Positions 1 to 8,451 of a stretch of DNA of 11,758 nucleotides are shown here, piece by piece (positions within the stretch are counted from its first letter, which is position 1; each line of letters opens with the position of its first letter). This DNA comes from an uncultured Chryseolinea sp. Its GTDB lineage: Bacteria; Bacteroidota; Bacteroidia; Cytophagales; Cyclobacteriaceae. The notes beneath the pieces are model-generated. The model saw only the letters and a program-made list of their open reading frames with translations, was not told where the DNA came from and made no database searches. Position numbers and translations under genes: made by a program. The DNA lies in NCBI GenBank assembly GCA_946478915.1, contig CAMLER010000089.1, positions 1 to 11,758 on the forward strand, written 5' to 3'.

Positions 1-2631
1 CGTACAGTAGGCGAGCAGTTGTATTCGCAGTTTGGTGTTGGCTTGGCTCGTATGGCCAGGACCATCAAAGAAAGAATGAATGTTCGCGACAATGAAGAAT
101 TCAAGCCCGTTGACCTTATCAACGCGCGTACGCTTTCTTCAGTGATCAACTCTTTCTTCGGAACCAATCAGCTTTCTCAGTTCATGGATCAAACCAATCC
201 ATTGGCAGAGATCACGCACAAGAGAAGAATGTCGGCACTCGGTCCCGGTGGTCTGTCACGTGAACGCGCCGGATTTGAAGTCCGCGACGTACACTATACT
301 CACTACGGCCGTCTTTGTACGATCGAAACACCTGAAGGTCCGAATATCGGTTTGATTTCGTCGCTTTGTGTTCACGCTAAGGTGAACAAGATGGGCTTTA
401 TCGAAACGCCTTATCGCAAGGTGGAAAACGGAAAGGTTAAAACGAAAGACCAGGTCATATTCCTTACTGCCGAAGAGGAGGATACACATTATATAGCGCA
501 GGCTAAAGTTGCGCTGAAACCTACCGGTGAATTTATAGATGAAAAGATCAAAGCGCGTTTCGAGGGTGACTTCCCTGTGATCGAGCCGAAAGATCTTAAG
601 TACATGGATATCGCTCCTAATCAGATCGTGTCTGTTGCTGCTTCGATGATTCCATTCCTCGAGCATGACGATGCTAACCGCGCATTGATGGGCTCGAACA
701 TGCAACGTCAGGCGGTACCATTGATCAGACCTGAAGCTCCAATAGTCGGAACAGGACTTGAAGGCCGCGTGGCTTTGGATTCTCGCGCACTGATCCTTGC
801 TGAGGGTAACGGTACCGTTGAGTTCGTTGACGCCAAGAAGATCACTATCAAATATGAAGTGTCTGACGAACAACAGCTCACTAGCTTTGAAGATGAATTC
901 AGAACTTACAACCTGATAAAGTTCAGAAGAACAAATCAGGATACCTGTATTAACCTGACACCTCTTGTTATGAAGGGTGAAAAGGTAGTTAAAGGCCAGC
1001 CGCTGTGCCAGGGTTATGCAACGGAGAATGGTGAACTTGCCCTTGGTCGTAACCTGTTGGTTGCTTACATGCCATGGCAGGGATACAACTTCGAGGATGC
1101 CATTGTAATCTCCGAGCGCGTTGTTCGCGACGATGTATACACATCGATTCACATTGAAGAATTCGAACTTGAAGTTCGCGATACTAAACGTGGTGAAGAA
1201 GAACTCACTTCTGAAATCCCGAACGTCAGCGAAGAAGCTGTTAAGCATCTCGATGAAAACGGAATTATCAGGATAGGCGCAGAAGTAAGAGAAGGCGATA
1301 TTCTCATCGGTAAGATCACTCCTAAAGGTGAGACAGATCCTACTCCGGAAGAGAAGTTGTTGAGAGCGATCTTTGGTGACAAGGCCGGAGATGTGAAGGA
1401 CGCTTCGTTGAAGGCACCTCCATCACTGAAAGGTGTTGTGATCGAGACGAAATTGTTCTCACGTCCAAAACGCGATAAGGATATCCGTACGAAATCCAAA
1501 AAAGAATTGGATACGCTGAAGAACAAGTACAGCAAGCAGCTGACTGATCTTCGTGAGGAAATGATCAAAAAACTGACGCACCTTCTGAATGGCAAAACAA
1601 GCAGCGGTGTTAAGCATAAGTTCGGCGACGAGCTGATTACAAAGGGTGTTAAGATATCCTCTAAGGTTATCGAGAACAACTTGTTCCCTGATAAGAACAT
1701 TTATCGCGATGAAAGCAATTACAATGTCCCGGAGGAAGTAAATCTAATCGCAGATGTCAGCCTTGAAAACTGGACAACTGACGAACATACAAATGAGCTG
1801 GTAAGTCAGACGGTGAAGAACTATCTGCTTAAACGCAATACCATTGCCGGCGAATTCAAGAGAGAAAGATTCACTCTTGAAGTTGGCGATGAACTTCCCA
1901 CAGGAATCGTTCAACTGGCAAAAGTTTATGTTGCCAAGAAACGTAAACTGAAAGTGGGTGATAAGATGGCTGGTAGACACGGAAACAAAGGTGTTGTTGC
2001 CAGGATCGTGCGTGAAGAAGATATGCCTTTCCTCGAAGATGGAACGCCTGTCGACATTTGCCTCAACCCGCTTGGTGTACCTTCGCGTATGAACTTGGGT
2101 CAGATCTATGAAACGGTTCTCGCGTGGGCTGGTCATAAGCTTGGAAGAAAATATGCCACACCGATATTCGATGGAGCATCGCTTGACGAAGTTCAGAAAG
2201 AACTTACTGAAGCAGGATTGCCAGCTTATGGAAGAACATACCTGTACGATGGTTTGACCGGTGAGAAATTCGATCAACCTGTAACGGTCGGCATGGCGTA
2301 CATGCTGAAACTTGGTCACCTTGTGGATGATAAGATGCACGCCCGTTCTATCGGACCTTACTCTCTCATCACGCAACAGCCACTGGGTGGTAAAGCTCAG
2401 TTTGGTGGTCAGCGTTTCGGTGAAATGGAGGTTTGGGCTATCGAAGCATTCGGTGCATCACATATTCTCCAGGAAATATTGACCATCAAGTCTGATGATG
2501 TTATCGGTCGGGCTAAGGCATATGAAGCCATCGTTAAAGGTGAAAATATGCGCAAGCCAAATATCCCGGAATCGTTCAACGTACTCGTGCATGAACTCAG
2601 AGGCCTTGCCCTTGAGATCACGATGGACTAA
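1..2631 (+). CDS. rpoB: RNA polymerase beta subunit RpoB (5' end cut by window)
   Basis: Beta subunit of bacterial RNA polymerase, which with beta' forms the catalytic core that makes RNA from NTPs. The reading frame is open from base 1; the 876 visible residues are roughly the C-terminal two thirds of a protein that is usually about 1270-1290 residues in Bacteroidota, so the true start lies to the left. The rifampicin-pocket segment is read at 160-255 ([20 protein letters not shown], then MSALGPGGL); the positions equivalent to E. coli D516, H526 and S531 (codons at 187, 217 and 232) are wild type. The active-site motif [10 protein letters not shown] has its two conserved lysines (E. coli K1065, K1073) at codons 1963 and 1987. 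A lysine-rich, probably coiled-coil segment lies near 1490-1600. The C-terminus ([18 protein letters not shown]) is typical and ends in TAA. It is followed after 37 bases by rpoC, presumably in the same operon. Confidence 0.98.
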   Translation, partial: RTVGEQLYSQFGVGLARMARTIKERMNVRDNEEFKPVDLINARTLSSVINSFFGTNQLSQFMDQTNPLAEITHKRRMSALGPGGLSRERAGFEVRDVHYTHYGRLCTIETPEGPNIGLISSLCVHAKVNKMGFIETPYRKVENGKVKTKDQVIFLTAEEEDTHYIAQAKVALKPTGEFIDEKIKARFEGDFPVIEPKDLKYMDIAPNQIVSVAASMIPFLEHDDANRALMGSNMQRQAVPLIRPEAPIVGTGLEGRVALDSRALILAEGNGTVEFVDAKKITIKYEVSDEQQLTSFEDEFRTYNLIKFRRTNQDTCINLTPLVMKGEKVVKGQPLCQGYATENGELALGRNLLVAYMPWQGYNFEDAIVISERVVRDDVYTSIHIEEFELEVRDTKRGEEELTSEIPNVSEEAVKHLDENGIIRIGAEVREGDILIGKITPKGETDPTPEEKLLRAIFGDKAGDVKDASLKAPPSLKGVVIETKLFSRPKRDKDIRTKSKKELDTLKNKYSKQLTDLREEMIKKLTHLLNGKTSSGVKHKFGDELITKGVKISSKVIENNLFPDKNIYRDESNYNVPEEVNLIADVSLENWTTDEHTNELVSQTVKNYLLKRNTIAGEFKRERFTLEVGDELPTGIVQLAKVYVAKKRKLKVGDKMAGRHGNKGVVARIVREEDMPFLEDGTPVDICLNPLGVPSRMNLGQIYETVLAWAGHKLGRKYATPIFDGASLDEVQKELTEAGLPAYGRTYLYDGLTGEKFDQPVTVGMAYMLKLGHLVDDKMHARSIGPYSLITQQPLGGKAQFGGQRFGEMEVWAIEAFGASHILQEILTIKSDDVIGRAKAYEAIVKGENMRKPNIPESFNVLVHELRGLALEITMD

Positions 2632-2668
2632 ACTTGTTAACTTCAAACTTTAAACTGAAAACTTAAAT
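2632..2668 (+). repeat. Seven-base phased AACTNNN repeat filling the rpoB-rpoC spacer
   Basis: The whole spacer between the rpoB stop and the rpoC start reads as consecutive units that begin AACT: an eight-base AACTTGTT (its first A belongs to the stop codon), then AACTTCA (2639), AACTTTA (2646), AACTGAA (2653) and AACTTAA (2660), ending two bases before the rpoC ATG. Only two G residues occur, so the leader should be unstructured in RNA. There is no Shine-Dalgarno sequence. An A-rich open leader suits Bacteroidota translation starts; the regular seven-base phase is not needed for that. Chance in an A/T-rich spacer is possible, but four exact-phase AACT units in a row are suggestive. Confidence 0.6.
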
Positions 2669-5600
2669 ATGTCTTTCAGAAAAAATAAAAAGATCAACAG
2701 CGACTTCTCCAAGATCACCATTAGCCTGGCTTCTCCGGAATCAATTCTCGAGAGTTCGCATGGTGAGGTAACGCAGCCTGAAACGATCAACTACAGGACC
2801 TATAAACCGGAAATGGGTGGATTGTTTTGCGAGCGCATATTTGGTCCTGTGAAGGATTGGGAATGTCATTGTGGAAAATATAAAAGGATCCGTTACAAAG
2901 GCATTATCTGCGACCGGTGCGGAGTTGAGGTGACTGAAAAGAAAGTAAGACGTGAACGCATGGGCCACATTGAACTGGTGGTACCTGTTGCGCACATCTG
3001 GTATTTCCGTTCGTTGCCTAACAAGATCGGTTACCTGTTGGGTCTTGCAACGAAGAAGCTGGATCAAATCATTTATTACGAGCGCTATGTCGTAATTCAA
3101 CCTGGTATCAAGGAAGAGGATGGTGTGAAAAGACTCGACTTCTTAACGGAAGAAGAATACCTCGACATCATCGATAAGCTTCCGCGCGAGAATCAGCTTC
3201 TTGATGACAATGATCCGAAGAAGTTTATCGCCAAGATGGGTGCCGACGCTCTTGAAATGTTGCTTGGCAGAACGCAACTGGATCAGCTGTCATACGACCT
3301 GAGACACCAGGCTGCTACAGATACTTCACAACAACGCAAGGCAGAAGCTTTAAAGCGTCTTAAGGTTGTTGAAGCATTCCGCGATGCCAGAACACGCATC
3401 GAAAATAAACCGGAATGGATGGTGATCAAAATGGTACCTGTGATCCCGCCAGAGTTGCGTCCACTCGTACCGTTGGACGGCGGTCGTTTTGCAACGTCGG
3501 ATCTTAATGACCTTTACAGACGCGTTATCATCCGTAACAATCGTCTGAAGAGATTGATCGATATCAAGGCTCCCGAAGTAATTCTTCGGAATGAAAAGCG
3601 GATGCTTCAAGAGGCCGTTGATTCATTGTTCGACAATTCAAGAAAAGTAAATGCCGTTCGTTCGGATGGTAATCGCGCTTTGAAATCCCTCAGCGACATG
3701 CTGAAAGGGAAACAAGGACGATTCCGCCAGAACCTGCTCGGTAAGCGCGTGGATTACTCAGGACGTTCTGTAATTGTTGTCGGTCCCGAGTTGAAGCTGC
3801 ATGAATGCGGTCTTCCAAAAGACATGGCAGCTGAGTTGTTCAAGCCATTCATTATCCGCAAGCTGATTGAAAGAGGAATTGTAAAGACCGTTAAATCGGC
3901 TAAAAAAATAGTTGATAGAAAAGATCCTGTGATATGGGATATTTTGGAAAACGTACTAAAAGGACATCCTGTTCTTTTGAACCGCGCTCCAACCCTCCAC
4001 AGATTAGGTATCCAGGCCTTCCAACCGAAGCTTATCGAAGGGAAAGCGATTCAGTTGCATCCGCTTGTATGTACCGCGTTTAACGCCGACTTTGATGGTG
4101 ACCAAATGGCCGTTCACGTGCCACTTGGACAGGAAGCAATTCTTGAAGCATCTATGCTGATGCTTTCATCGCATAACATCTTAAATCCGGCCAACGGTGC
4201 CCCTATCACTGTTCCATCACAGGACATGGTATTGGGACTTTACTACCTCACAAAAGGCAGAAAAGGAACACCGGAACATCCGATCAAAGGAGAAGGCAAG
4301 AAGTACTTTTCTGCGGATGAAGTTATCATCGCATTTAACGAAGGCAAATTATCGAAGCATGCAAATGTAAAAGTGCGTGCTAAGGTTAGAGATAAGAAAA
4401 CAGGCGAGCTCGAGTACAAGATGATCGACACGGTCGCCGGACGTGTGATCTTCAATCAATATGTACCCGAAGAAGTTGGATTTGTAGATGAGCTTCTCAC
4501 GAAGAAGAAACTTCAAACCATCATCGCTGATGTATTTAAAGCTGCCGGACAATCCAAGGCTGCAAAATTCCTTGACGATATAAAGGAACTTGGATTCCAG
4601 ATGGCGTACAAGGGTGGTTTGTCTATGGGCTTGAACGATGTGAAAGTGCCGGATGAAAAACAAAAACTTGTTGCCAATGCGCAGGAAGAAGTGGATGGCG
4701 TGTGGAGCAACTACATGATGGGTTTGATTACGGATAACGAAAGGTATAACCAGGTAATTGACATCTGGACCCGTACGAACACCCTTCTCACCAACACGTT
4801 GATGAGACAGCTGGAAGAAGATCAGCAAGGGTTCAACTCGATCTATATGATGATGCACTCAGGAGCTCGCGGTTCCAGAGAGCAGATCCGTCAGTTGGGA
4901 GGTATGCGCGGACTTATGGCTAAGCCACAGAAGAACCTCGCAGGTTCTGTAGGGTCGATCATTGAAAACCCTATTCTCTCGAATTTCAAAGAGGGATTGG
5001 ATGTATTGGAATATTTCATCTCGACTCACGGTGCGCGGAAAGGTCTCGCTGATACAGCGCTTAAGACTGCCGACGCCGGATATTTGACACGTAGGCTCGT
5101 GGATGTTGCGCAAGATCTCGTCATTACAGAAGAGGATTGCGGAACGTTGCGCGGACTTAAAGTAACTGCTTTGAAAGATAACGAGGACATCGTTGAACCG
5201 TTGTCCGAGCGCATCGTAGGCCGCGTTACTGTTCATGCAATCTATGATCCGCTTTCTGAGGAACTGATCTGCGAAGCAAACCAGGAAATCACTGACGAGC
5301 TTGCAAAGCAAATCGAGGATACTAACATCGAAGAAGTTGAAATCAGATCACTCCTTACTTGCGAGTCGAGAGTGGGCGGATGTGCAAAATGCTATGGACG
5401 AAACCTGGCAACCGGTAAAATGGTGCAATCAGGAGAAGCAGTTGGTGTGATTGCTGCGCAATCAATCGGAGAGCCTGGAACACAGTTGACGCTTCGTACT
5501 TTCCACGTAGGGGGTACTGCATCCAATATCGCAGTTGAAGCGAATATCAAGGCGAAGTTCACCGGTGTGCTTGAATTTGAAGGTATCCGTTTTATCGAAA

Positions 5601-6979
5601 CGACGGATCGCGAAGGAAGAGCAGTGAAAGTTGTGATGGGTCGCACTGGCGAAATCAGGATTCTTGACAAAGAAAAGAATCGGGTACTCATTACGAACCA
5701 CGTCCCTTACGGCGCATTCCTGCTGGTCGAAGAAGGCCAAAAGGTAGAGAAGGGAGATGAATTGTGTAATTGGGATCCTTACAACGCTGTTATACTTTCC
5801 GAATTCGATGGTACAATTGAATATGAGGCCATCATCGAAGGTGTTACATACAAGGAGGAATCCGACGAACAGACCGGTCACCGCGAAAAGGTTATTACCG
5901 ATACGCGTGATAAGACTAAGAACCCTTCTATCATCGTAAAAGGAAAAACCGACTCAAAGGGATACAATATCCCAGTTGGCGCTCACTTGGCGGTTGAAGA
6001 GGGGGAAAAGATCAGAGCCGGGCAGGTTATGGCGAAGATCCCTCGTACCATGGGTAAATCCCGTGATATTACAGGAGGTCTGCCTCGGGTAACTGAGTTG
6101 TTCGAAGCGCGTAATCCTTCCAATCCTGCTGTCGTAAGTGAGATTGACGGAGTCGTGACTTATGGTGGAATCAAGAGAGGTAATCGCGAAATATTTATCG
6201 AATCGCGCGATGGCGTTCAGAAAAGGTATTTGGTACCTCTGTCTAAACACATCCTTGTTCAGGACAATGACTTCGTGAAAGCTGGTCAGCCTTTGTCTGA
6301 CGGATCGATTACACCTTCAGATATTCTATCGATCAAGGGTCCGACTGCGGTTCAGGAATATCTTGTAAATGAAATTCAGGAAGTGTACAGGTTGCAGGGT
6401 GTGAAGATCAATGACAAGCATATCGAAGCTATCGTTAGCCAGATGATGCAGAAAGTTGAGATCATTGATCCGGGAGATACCAGCTTCCTTACAAATGAAT
6501 ATGTAGATAAGCTTCAATTCAGAGAAGATAATGATGCAATGCTCGACAAGAAGGTAGTTGTTGAAGCAGGCGATTCCCAGGTTTTGAAACCGGGTCAGAT
6601 CATTACTGCTCGCGAGTTGAGAGATGAAAATTCTGCGCTGCGCAGAAGAGATCAGAAACTTGTCGAAGTTCGCGATGCAATGCCAGCCGTGTCACGGCCG
6701 ACTTTGCAAGGGATAACCCAGGCATCCTTGAAAACGGAAAGCTGGCTATCTGCAGCATCGTTCCAGGAAACTACCAAGGTGCTCAGCGAAGCTGCGATCC
6801 GTGGTAAAACAGACTGGTTGATGGGCTTGAAGGAAAATGTGATCGTGGGTCATTTGATTCCTGCTGGTACAGGTCAGCGTAAATACAACGACCTGATCGT
6901 AACCCATAAGGATGAGTATGATGCCATGATTTCGGCAAGAGAACGAGCTCGCGACCGGGAGAAGGAGCTGCAAGACTAA
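2669..6979 (+). CDS. rpoC: RNA polymerase beta' subunit RpoC
   Basis: Largest subunit of RNA polymerase; it carries the catalytic magnesium site and clamps the DNA-RNA hybrid. The 1436 residues make it slightly longer than E. coli RpoC (1407). The N-terminal zinc ribbon has Cys66, Cys68, Cys81 and Cys84. The catalytic loop [12 protein letters not shown] places Asp474, Asp476 and Asp478. [19 protein letters not shown] starts at residue 732, the bridge helix lies around 779-810 ([17 protein letters not shown] from 788), and the trigger loop [16 protein letters not shown] covers 934-949 with Arg943 and His946. The second zinc site has Cys824, Cys898, Cys905 and Cys908, all shifted by +10 from E. 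coli. ATG 2669 is the natural start, since [16 protein letters not shown] is the usual Bacteroidota N-terminus. No Shine-Dalgarno is seen. A hairpin terminator follows 20 bases after the stop codon. Confidence 0.99.
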   Translation: MSFRKNKKINSDFSKITISLASPESILESSHGEVTQPETINYRTYKPEMGGLFCERIFGPVKDWECHCGKYKRIRYKGIICDRCGVEVTEKKVRRERMGHIELVVPVAHIWYFRSLPNKIGYLLGLATKKLDQIIYYERYVVIQPGIKEEDGVKRLDFLTEEEYLDIIDKLPRENQLLDDNDPKKFIAKMGADALEMLLGRTQLDQLSYDLRHQAATDTSQQRKAEALKRLKVVEAFRDARTRIENKPEWMVIKMVPVIPPELRPLVPLDGGRFATSDLNDLYRRVIIRNNRLKRLIDIKAPEVILRNEKRMLQEAVDSLFDNSRKVNAVRSDGNRALKSLSDMLKGKQGRFRQNLLGKRVDYSGRSVIVVGPELKLHECGLPKDMAAELFKPFIIRKLIERGIVKTVKSAKKIVDRKDPVIWDILENVLKGHPVLLNRAPTLHRLGIQAFQPKLIEGKAIQLHPLVCTAFNADFDGDQMAVHVPLGQEAILEASMLMLSSHNILNPANGAPITVPSQDMVLGLYYLTKGRKGTPEHPIKGEGKKYFSADEVIIAFNEGKLSKHANVKVRAKVRDKKTGELEYKMIDTVAGRVIFNQYVPEEVGFVDELLTKKKLQTIIADVFKAAGQSKAAKFLDDIKELGFQMAYKGGLSMGLNDVKVPDEKQKLVANAQEEVDGVWSNYMMGLITDNERYNQVIDIWTRTNTLLTNTLMRQLEEDQQGFNSIYMMMHSGARGSREQIRQLGGMRGLMAKPQKNLAGSVGSIIENPILSNFKEGLDVLEYFISTHGARKGLADTALKTADAGYLTRRLVDVAQDLVITEEDCGTLRGLKVTALKDNEDIVEPLSERIVGRVTVHAIYDPLSEELICEANQEITDELAKQIEDTNIEEVEIRSLLTCESRVGGCAKCYGRNLATGKMVQSGEAVGVIAAQSIGEPGTQLTLRTFHVGGTASNIAVEANIKAKFTGVLEFEGIRFIETTDREGRAVKVVMGRTGEIRILDKEKNRVLITNHVPYGAFLLVEEGQKVEKGDELCNWDPYNAVILSEFDGTIEYEAIIEGVTYKEESDEQTGHREKVITDTRDKTKNPSIIVKGKTDSKGYNIPVGAHLAVEEGEKIRAGQVMAKIPRTMGKSRDITGGLPRVTELFEARNPSNPAVVSEIDGVVTYGGIKRGNREIFIESRDGVQKRYLVPLSKHILVQDNDFVKAGQPLSDGSITPSDILSIKGPTAVQEYLVNEIQEVYRLQGVKINDKHIEAIVSQMMQKVEIIDPGDTSFLTNEYVDKLQFREDNDAMLDKKVVVEAGDSQVLKPGQIITARELRDENSALRRRDQKLVEVRDAMPAVSRPTLQGITQASLKTESWLSAASFQETTKVLSEAAIRGKTDWLMGLKENVIVGHLIPAGTGQRKYNDLIVTHKDEYDAMISARERARDREKELQD

Positions 6980-6999
6980 TTTTAGGAATTCAGAATAAC

Positions 7000-7031
7000 T
7001 GGGTTGACTCGATTCGGGTCAACCCATTTTT
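7000..7031 (+). terminator. Intrinsic terminator or attenuator between rpoC and DUF3467
   Basis: A perfect nine-base-pair stem, TGGGTTGAC (7000-7008) with GTCAACCCA (7018-7026), encloses a nine-base loop and is followed directly by five T residues. This is a good rho-independent terminator for the rpoB-rpoC transcript. The T-run ends only 10 bases before the DUF3467 start codon, and I find no convincing promoter between. It may therefore act as an attenuator that lets a fraction of polymerase through to the small gene. Confidence 0.8.
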
Positions 7032-7041
7032 ATAATACGCA

Positions 7042-7374
7042 ATGGCAGACGACAACAAAAACAAGCCAGCTCAACCTCAAAATCAGATTAATATTGAGCT
7101 GACAGAGGAAATCGCCGAAGGCATTTACTCGAATCTGGCAATGATCGCACATTCAAATAGTGAGTTTGTGATCGACTTTATCAGGTTGATGCCGGGCGTT
7201 CCCAAGGCAAAAGTCAAGTCGCGAATCGTAATCACCCCCGAGCACGCGAAGCGCTTCCTGTTTGCTCTCAAGGAAAACATCGAAAAGTACGAAAACAGCT
7301 TCGGCGCCATTAAGCGCACGGATGACATGCCTAAATTCCCCATGAACTTCGGGGGAACGGTGGGGGAGGCGTAG
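7042..7374 (+). CDS. DUF3467 family protein behind rpoC
   Basis: Small protein of 110 residues recognised as DUF3467, a family of unknown function that in Bacteroidota is often found directly downstream of rpoC. It has a short polar N-terminus (MADDNKNKPAQPQNQ), then a compact alpha/beta-looking body with INIELTEEIAEGIYSNLAMI, a SNSEFVIDFIRLMPGVPKA segment, a KSRIVITPEHAKRF segment and a predicted helix up to about residue 85. The C-terminal tail is rich in Pro, Phe and Gly. No signal peptide, membrane segment or catalytic motif is visible, so it is probably cytosolic. The ATG at 7042 has no Shine-Dalgarno and lies just behind a hairpin terminator. Its position suggests a role linked to RNA polymerase or nucleic acids, but that is inference from context only. 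Confidence 0.88.
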   Translation: MADDNKNKPAQPQNQINIELTEEIAEGIYSNLAMIAHSNSEFVIDFIRLMPGVPKAKVKSRIVITPEHAKRFLFALKENIEKYENSFGAIKRTDDMPKFPMNFGGTVGEA

Positions 7375-7386
7375 ATTTTTCTGAGC

Positions 7387-7399
7387 ACTTTCCGAAAGT
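7387..7399. repeat. Inverted-repeat element ACTTTCCGAAAGT (left copy)
   Basis: ACTTTC and GAAAGT form six-base arms around a single central C, a dyad typical of a dimeric protein site. The exact reverse complement of the whole 13-mer occurs again at 7434-7446. The two copies could also pair in RNA as a 13-bp stem with a 34-base loop. It lies 12 bases after the DUF3467 stop codon and about 100 bases upstream of the str promoter. Confidence 0.6.
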
Positions 7400-7433
7400 C
7401 CAGCACCCGTACGGCTAACCAGATATGTATTAA

Positions 7434-7446
7434 ACTTTCGGAAAGT
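7434..7446. repeat. Inverted-repeat element ACTTTCGGAAAGT (right copy)
   Basis: Reverse-complement partner of the element at 7387-7399, with the same ACTTTC/GAAAGT arms around one central G. The dyad centres (7393 and 7440) are 47 bases apart. It lies 22 bases upstream of the -33 element of the str promoter, so it could be an operator or activator site. Alternatively both copies form a hairpin at the 3' end of the DUF3467 transcript; no T-run follows, which argues against a simple terminator. Confidence 0.6.
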
Positions 7447-7462
7447 TCATCGGAAAGTTAAC
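7439..7462 (+). repeat. Two direct CGGAAAGTT copies, 12-base period
   Basis: CGGAAAGTTCAT (7439-7450) is followed at once by CGGAAAGTTAAC (7451-7462), so the first nine bases of the two units are identical. The first unit overlaps the right arm of the dyad at 7434-7446, giving three GGAAAGT half-sites in this gap when the complement strand of the left dyad is counted. Confidence 0.55.
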
Positions 7463-7468
7463 AAAACG

Positions 7469-7500
7469 TTTTGCATCCATTGTTACTTATGATACCTTTG
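7469..7500 (+). promoter_or_regulatory. Bacteroidota-type promoter of the str cluster
   Basis: TTTTG at 7469-7473 matches the -33 TTG/TTTG element, and TACCTTTG at 7493-7500 matches the -7 consensus TAnnTTTG exactly. The spacer from the G of TTG to the first T of the -7 box is 19 bases, within the range known for the primary sigma factor of this phylum. Transcription would start a few bases after 7500, giving an rpsL leader of roughly 30 bases. Confidence 0.82.
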
Positions 7501-7538
7501 CAATCCTAATTTTCAGAGGTTAAAAAAGTTAAACATAA

Positions 7539-7958
7539 ATGCCTACCATTCAACAACTTGTAAGAAAAGGAAGGGTGAAATTGACGTTTAAGTCAAAATC
7601 TCCGGCCTTGGATTCATGCCCGCAACGCCGCGGCGTTTGTACCCGTGTCTACACGACGACGCCAAAAAAACCTAACTCGGCAATGCGAAAAGTAGCCCGC
7701 GTGCGCCTGACTAACGGCAAAGAGGTCAATGCATATATTCCGGGTGAAGGCCATAATCTTCAAGAGCACTCTATTGTGTTGATCAGAGGTGGTAGGGTAA
7801 AGGACCTTCCAGGTGTCCGTTATCACATTATTCGCGGCGCACTTGATACCGCTGGCGTTAATGGACGTAAACAAAGCCGTTCAAAATACGGTGCTAAGAG
7901 ACCTAAGCCAGGAGCAGCAGCTGCAGCCCCCGCAAAAGGAGCACCTAAGAAAAAATAA
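7539..7958 (+). CDS. rpsL: 30S ribosomal protein S12
   Basis: S12 sits at the decoding centre of the small subunit and helps control tRNA selection accuracy. The body is a full-length match to the family: [20 protein letters not shown] with Lys43 and Lys44, [10 protein letters not shown], and [13 protein letters not shown] with Lys88 and Asp89. These correspond to the classical streptomycin-resistance positions and are wild type. At 139 residues it is about 15 longer than E. coli S12 (124); the excess is a low-complexity Ala/Pro/Lys tail after KRPKPG. The start ATG is fixed by the universal N-terminus ([12 protein letters not shown]). It has no Shine-Dalgarno near the start; the leader is A-rich. 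First gene of the str cluster, behind the promoter at 7469-7500. Confidence 0.98.
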   Translation: MPTIQQLVRKGRVKLTFKSKSPALDSCPQRRGVCTRVYTTTPKKPNSAMRKVARVRLTNGKEVNAYIPGEGHNLQEHSIVLIRGGRVKDLPGVRYHIIRGALDTAGVNGRKQSRSKYGAKRPKPGAAAAAPAKGAPKKK

Positions 7959-7971
7959 TCTTTAGAAGACG

Positions 7972-8439
7972 ATGAGAAAGTCAAAACCAAAGAAGAGATA
8001 CTTACTTCCTGATCCTAAATTCCAGGATACGTTGGTTACTAAGTTTGTTAATTACCTGATGGAAGAGGGTAAAAAAAGCGTCGCCTACACTATTTTCTAT
8101 GACGCTGTAGAGTTGGTTGAGAAGAAGACTAACGAGAACGGTATTGAAGTATGGAAGCGCGCAATGAGTAATCTTACTCCAGCCGTTGAGGTAAAAAGCC
8201 GTCGGGTTGGCGGGGCAACATTTCAGGTGCCTGTGGAAGTTCGTCCCGAGCGCAAGATCAACCTTAGCATTAAATGGTTAATTGACTACGCCCGTTTGAG
8301 AGGTGAAAAAACAATGATGGATAAGTTGGCAGCTGAGATTATCGCCGCATCAAAAGGCGAAGGGGCAGCCATAAAGAAGAAGGATGATACCCACCGTATG
8401 GCTGAAGCGAATAAGGCTTTTTCCCATTTCAGATTCTAA
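7972..8439 (+). CDS. rpsG: 30S ribosomal protein S7
   Basis: S7 is the primary binding protein of the 16S rRNA 3' major domain and starts assembly of the 30S head; it also lies near the mRNA exit channel. The 155 residues agree with the family length of about 156. Typical motifs are the N-terminal [16 protein letters not shown], the [10 protein letters not shown] helix, [14 protein letters not shown] (the conserved RNA-contact hairpin) and the C-terminal [15 protein letters not shown]. It begins 13 bases after the rpsL stop, so the long rpsL-rpsG spacer that carries the S7 autorepression site in E. coli is absent; any feedback must work differently. Confidence 0.98.
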   Translation: MRKSKPKKRYLLPDPKFQDTLVTKFVNYLMEEGKKSVAYTIFYDAVELVEKKTNENGIEVWKRAMSNLTPAVEVKSRRVGGATFQVPVEVRPERKINLSIKWLIDYARLRGEKTMMDKLAAEIIAASKGEGAAIKKKDDTHRMAEANKAFSHFRF

Positions 8440-8440
8440 T

Positions 8441-8445
8441 AGGAG
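8441..8445 (+). promoter_or_regulatory. Shine-Dalgarno sequence of fusA
   Basis: AGGAG lies six bases before the fusA ATG, in the 12-base gap after the rpsG stop. It is the only clear Shine-Dalgarno sequence at a gene start in this window. rpoC, the DUF3467 gene, rpsL, rpsG and rpsJ all lack one, as expected for Bacteroidota. Confidence 0.7.
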
Positions 8446-8451
8446 TGATAG

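Noticed and set aside
160..255. Possible rifampicin-resistance substitutions in the RpoB pocket
   Set aside because: The positions equivalent to D516, H526 and S531 are wild type; the visible differences from E. coli (N518 to T, S522 to A, I530 to M) look like lineage variation.
256..1248. 330-codon open frame on the minus strand inside rpoB
   Set aside because: It is antisense to strongly conserved rpoB sequence, its translation resembles no known family, and similar shadows occur elsewhere in rpoB and rpoC. Long antisense frames are expected opposite conserved, biased coding sequence.
4349..5311. Two adjoining minus-strand open frames of 169 and 150 codons opposite rpoC
   Set aside because: They lie opposite the catalytic part of rpoC, have no recognisable domain and no start signal; they are shadows.
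7031..7036. TATAAT just before the DUF3467 start as a -10 box
   Set aside because: It overlaps the terminator T-run, has no -35 partner, and the E. coli-type box is not the promoter consensus of this phylum. Transcription from it would begin at or after the start codon.
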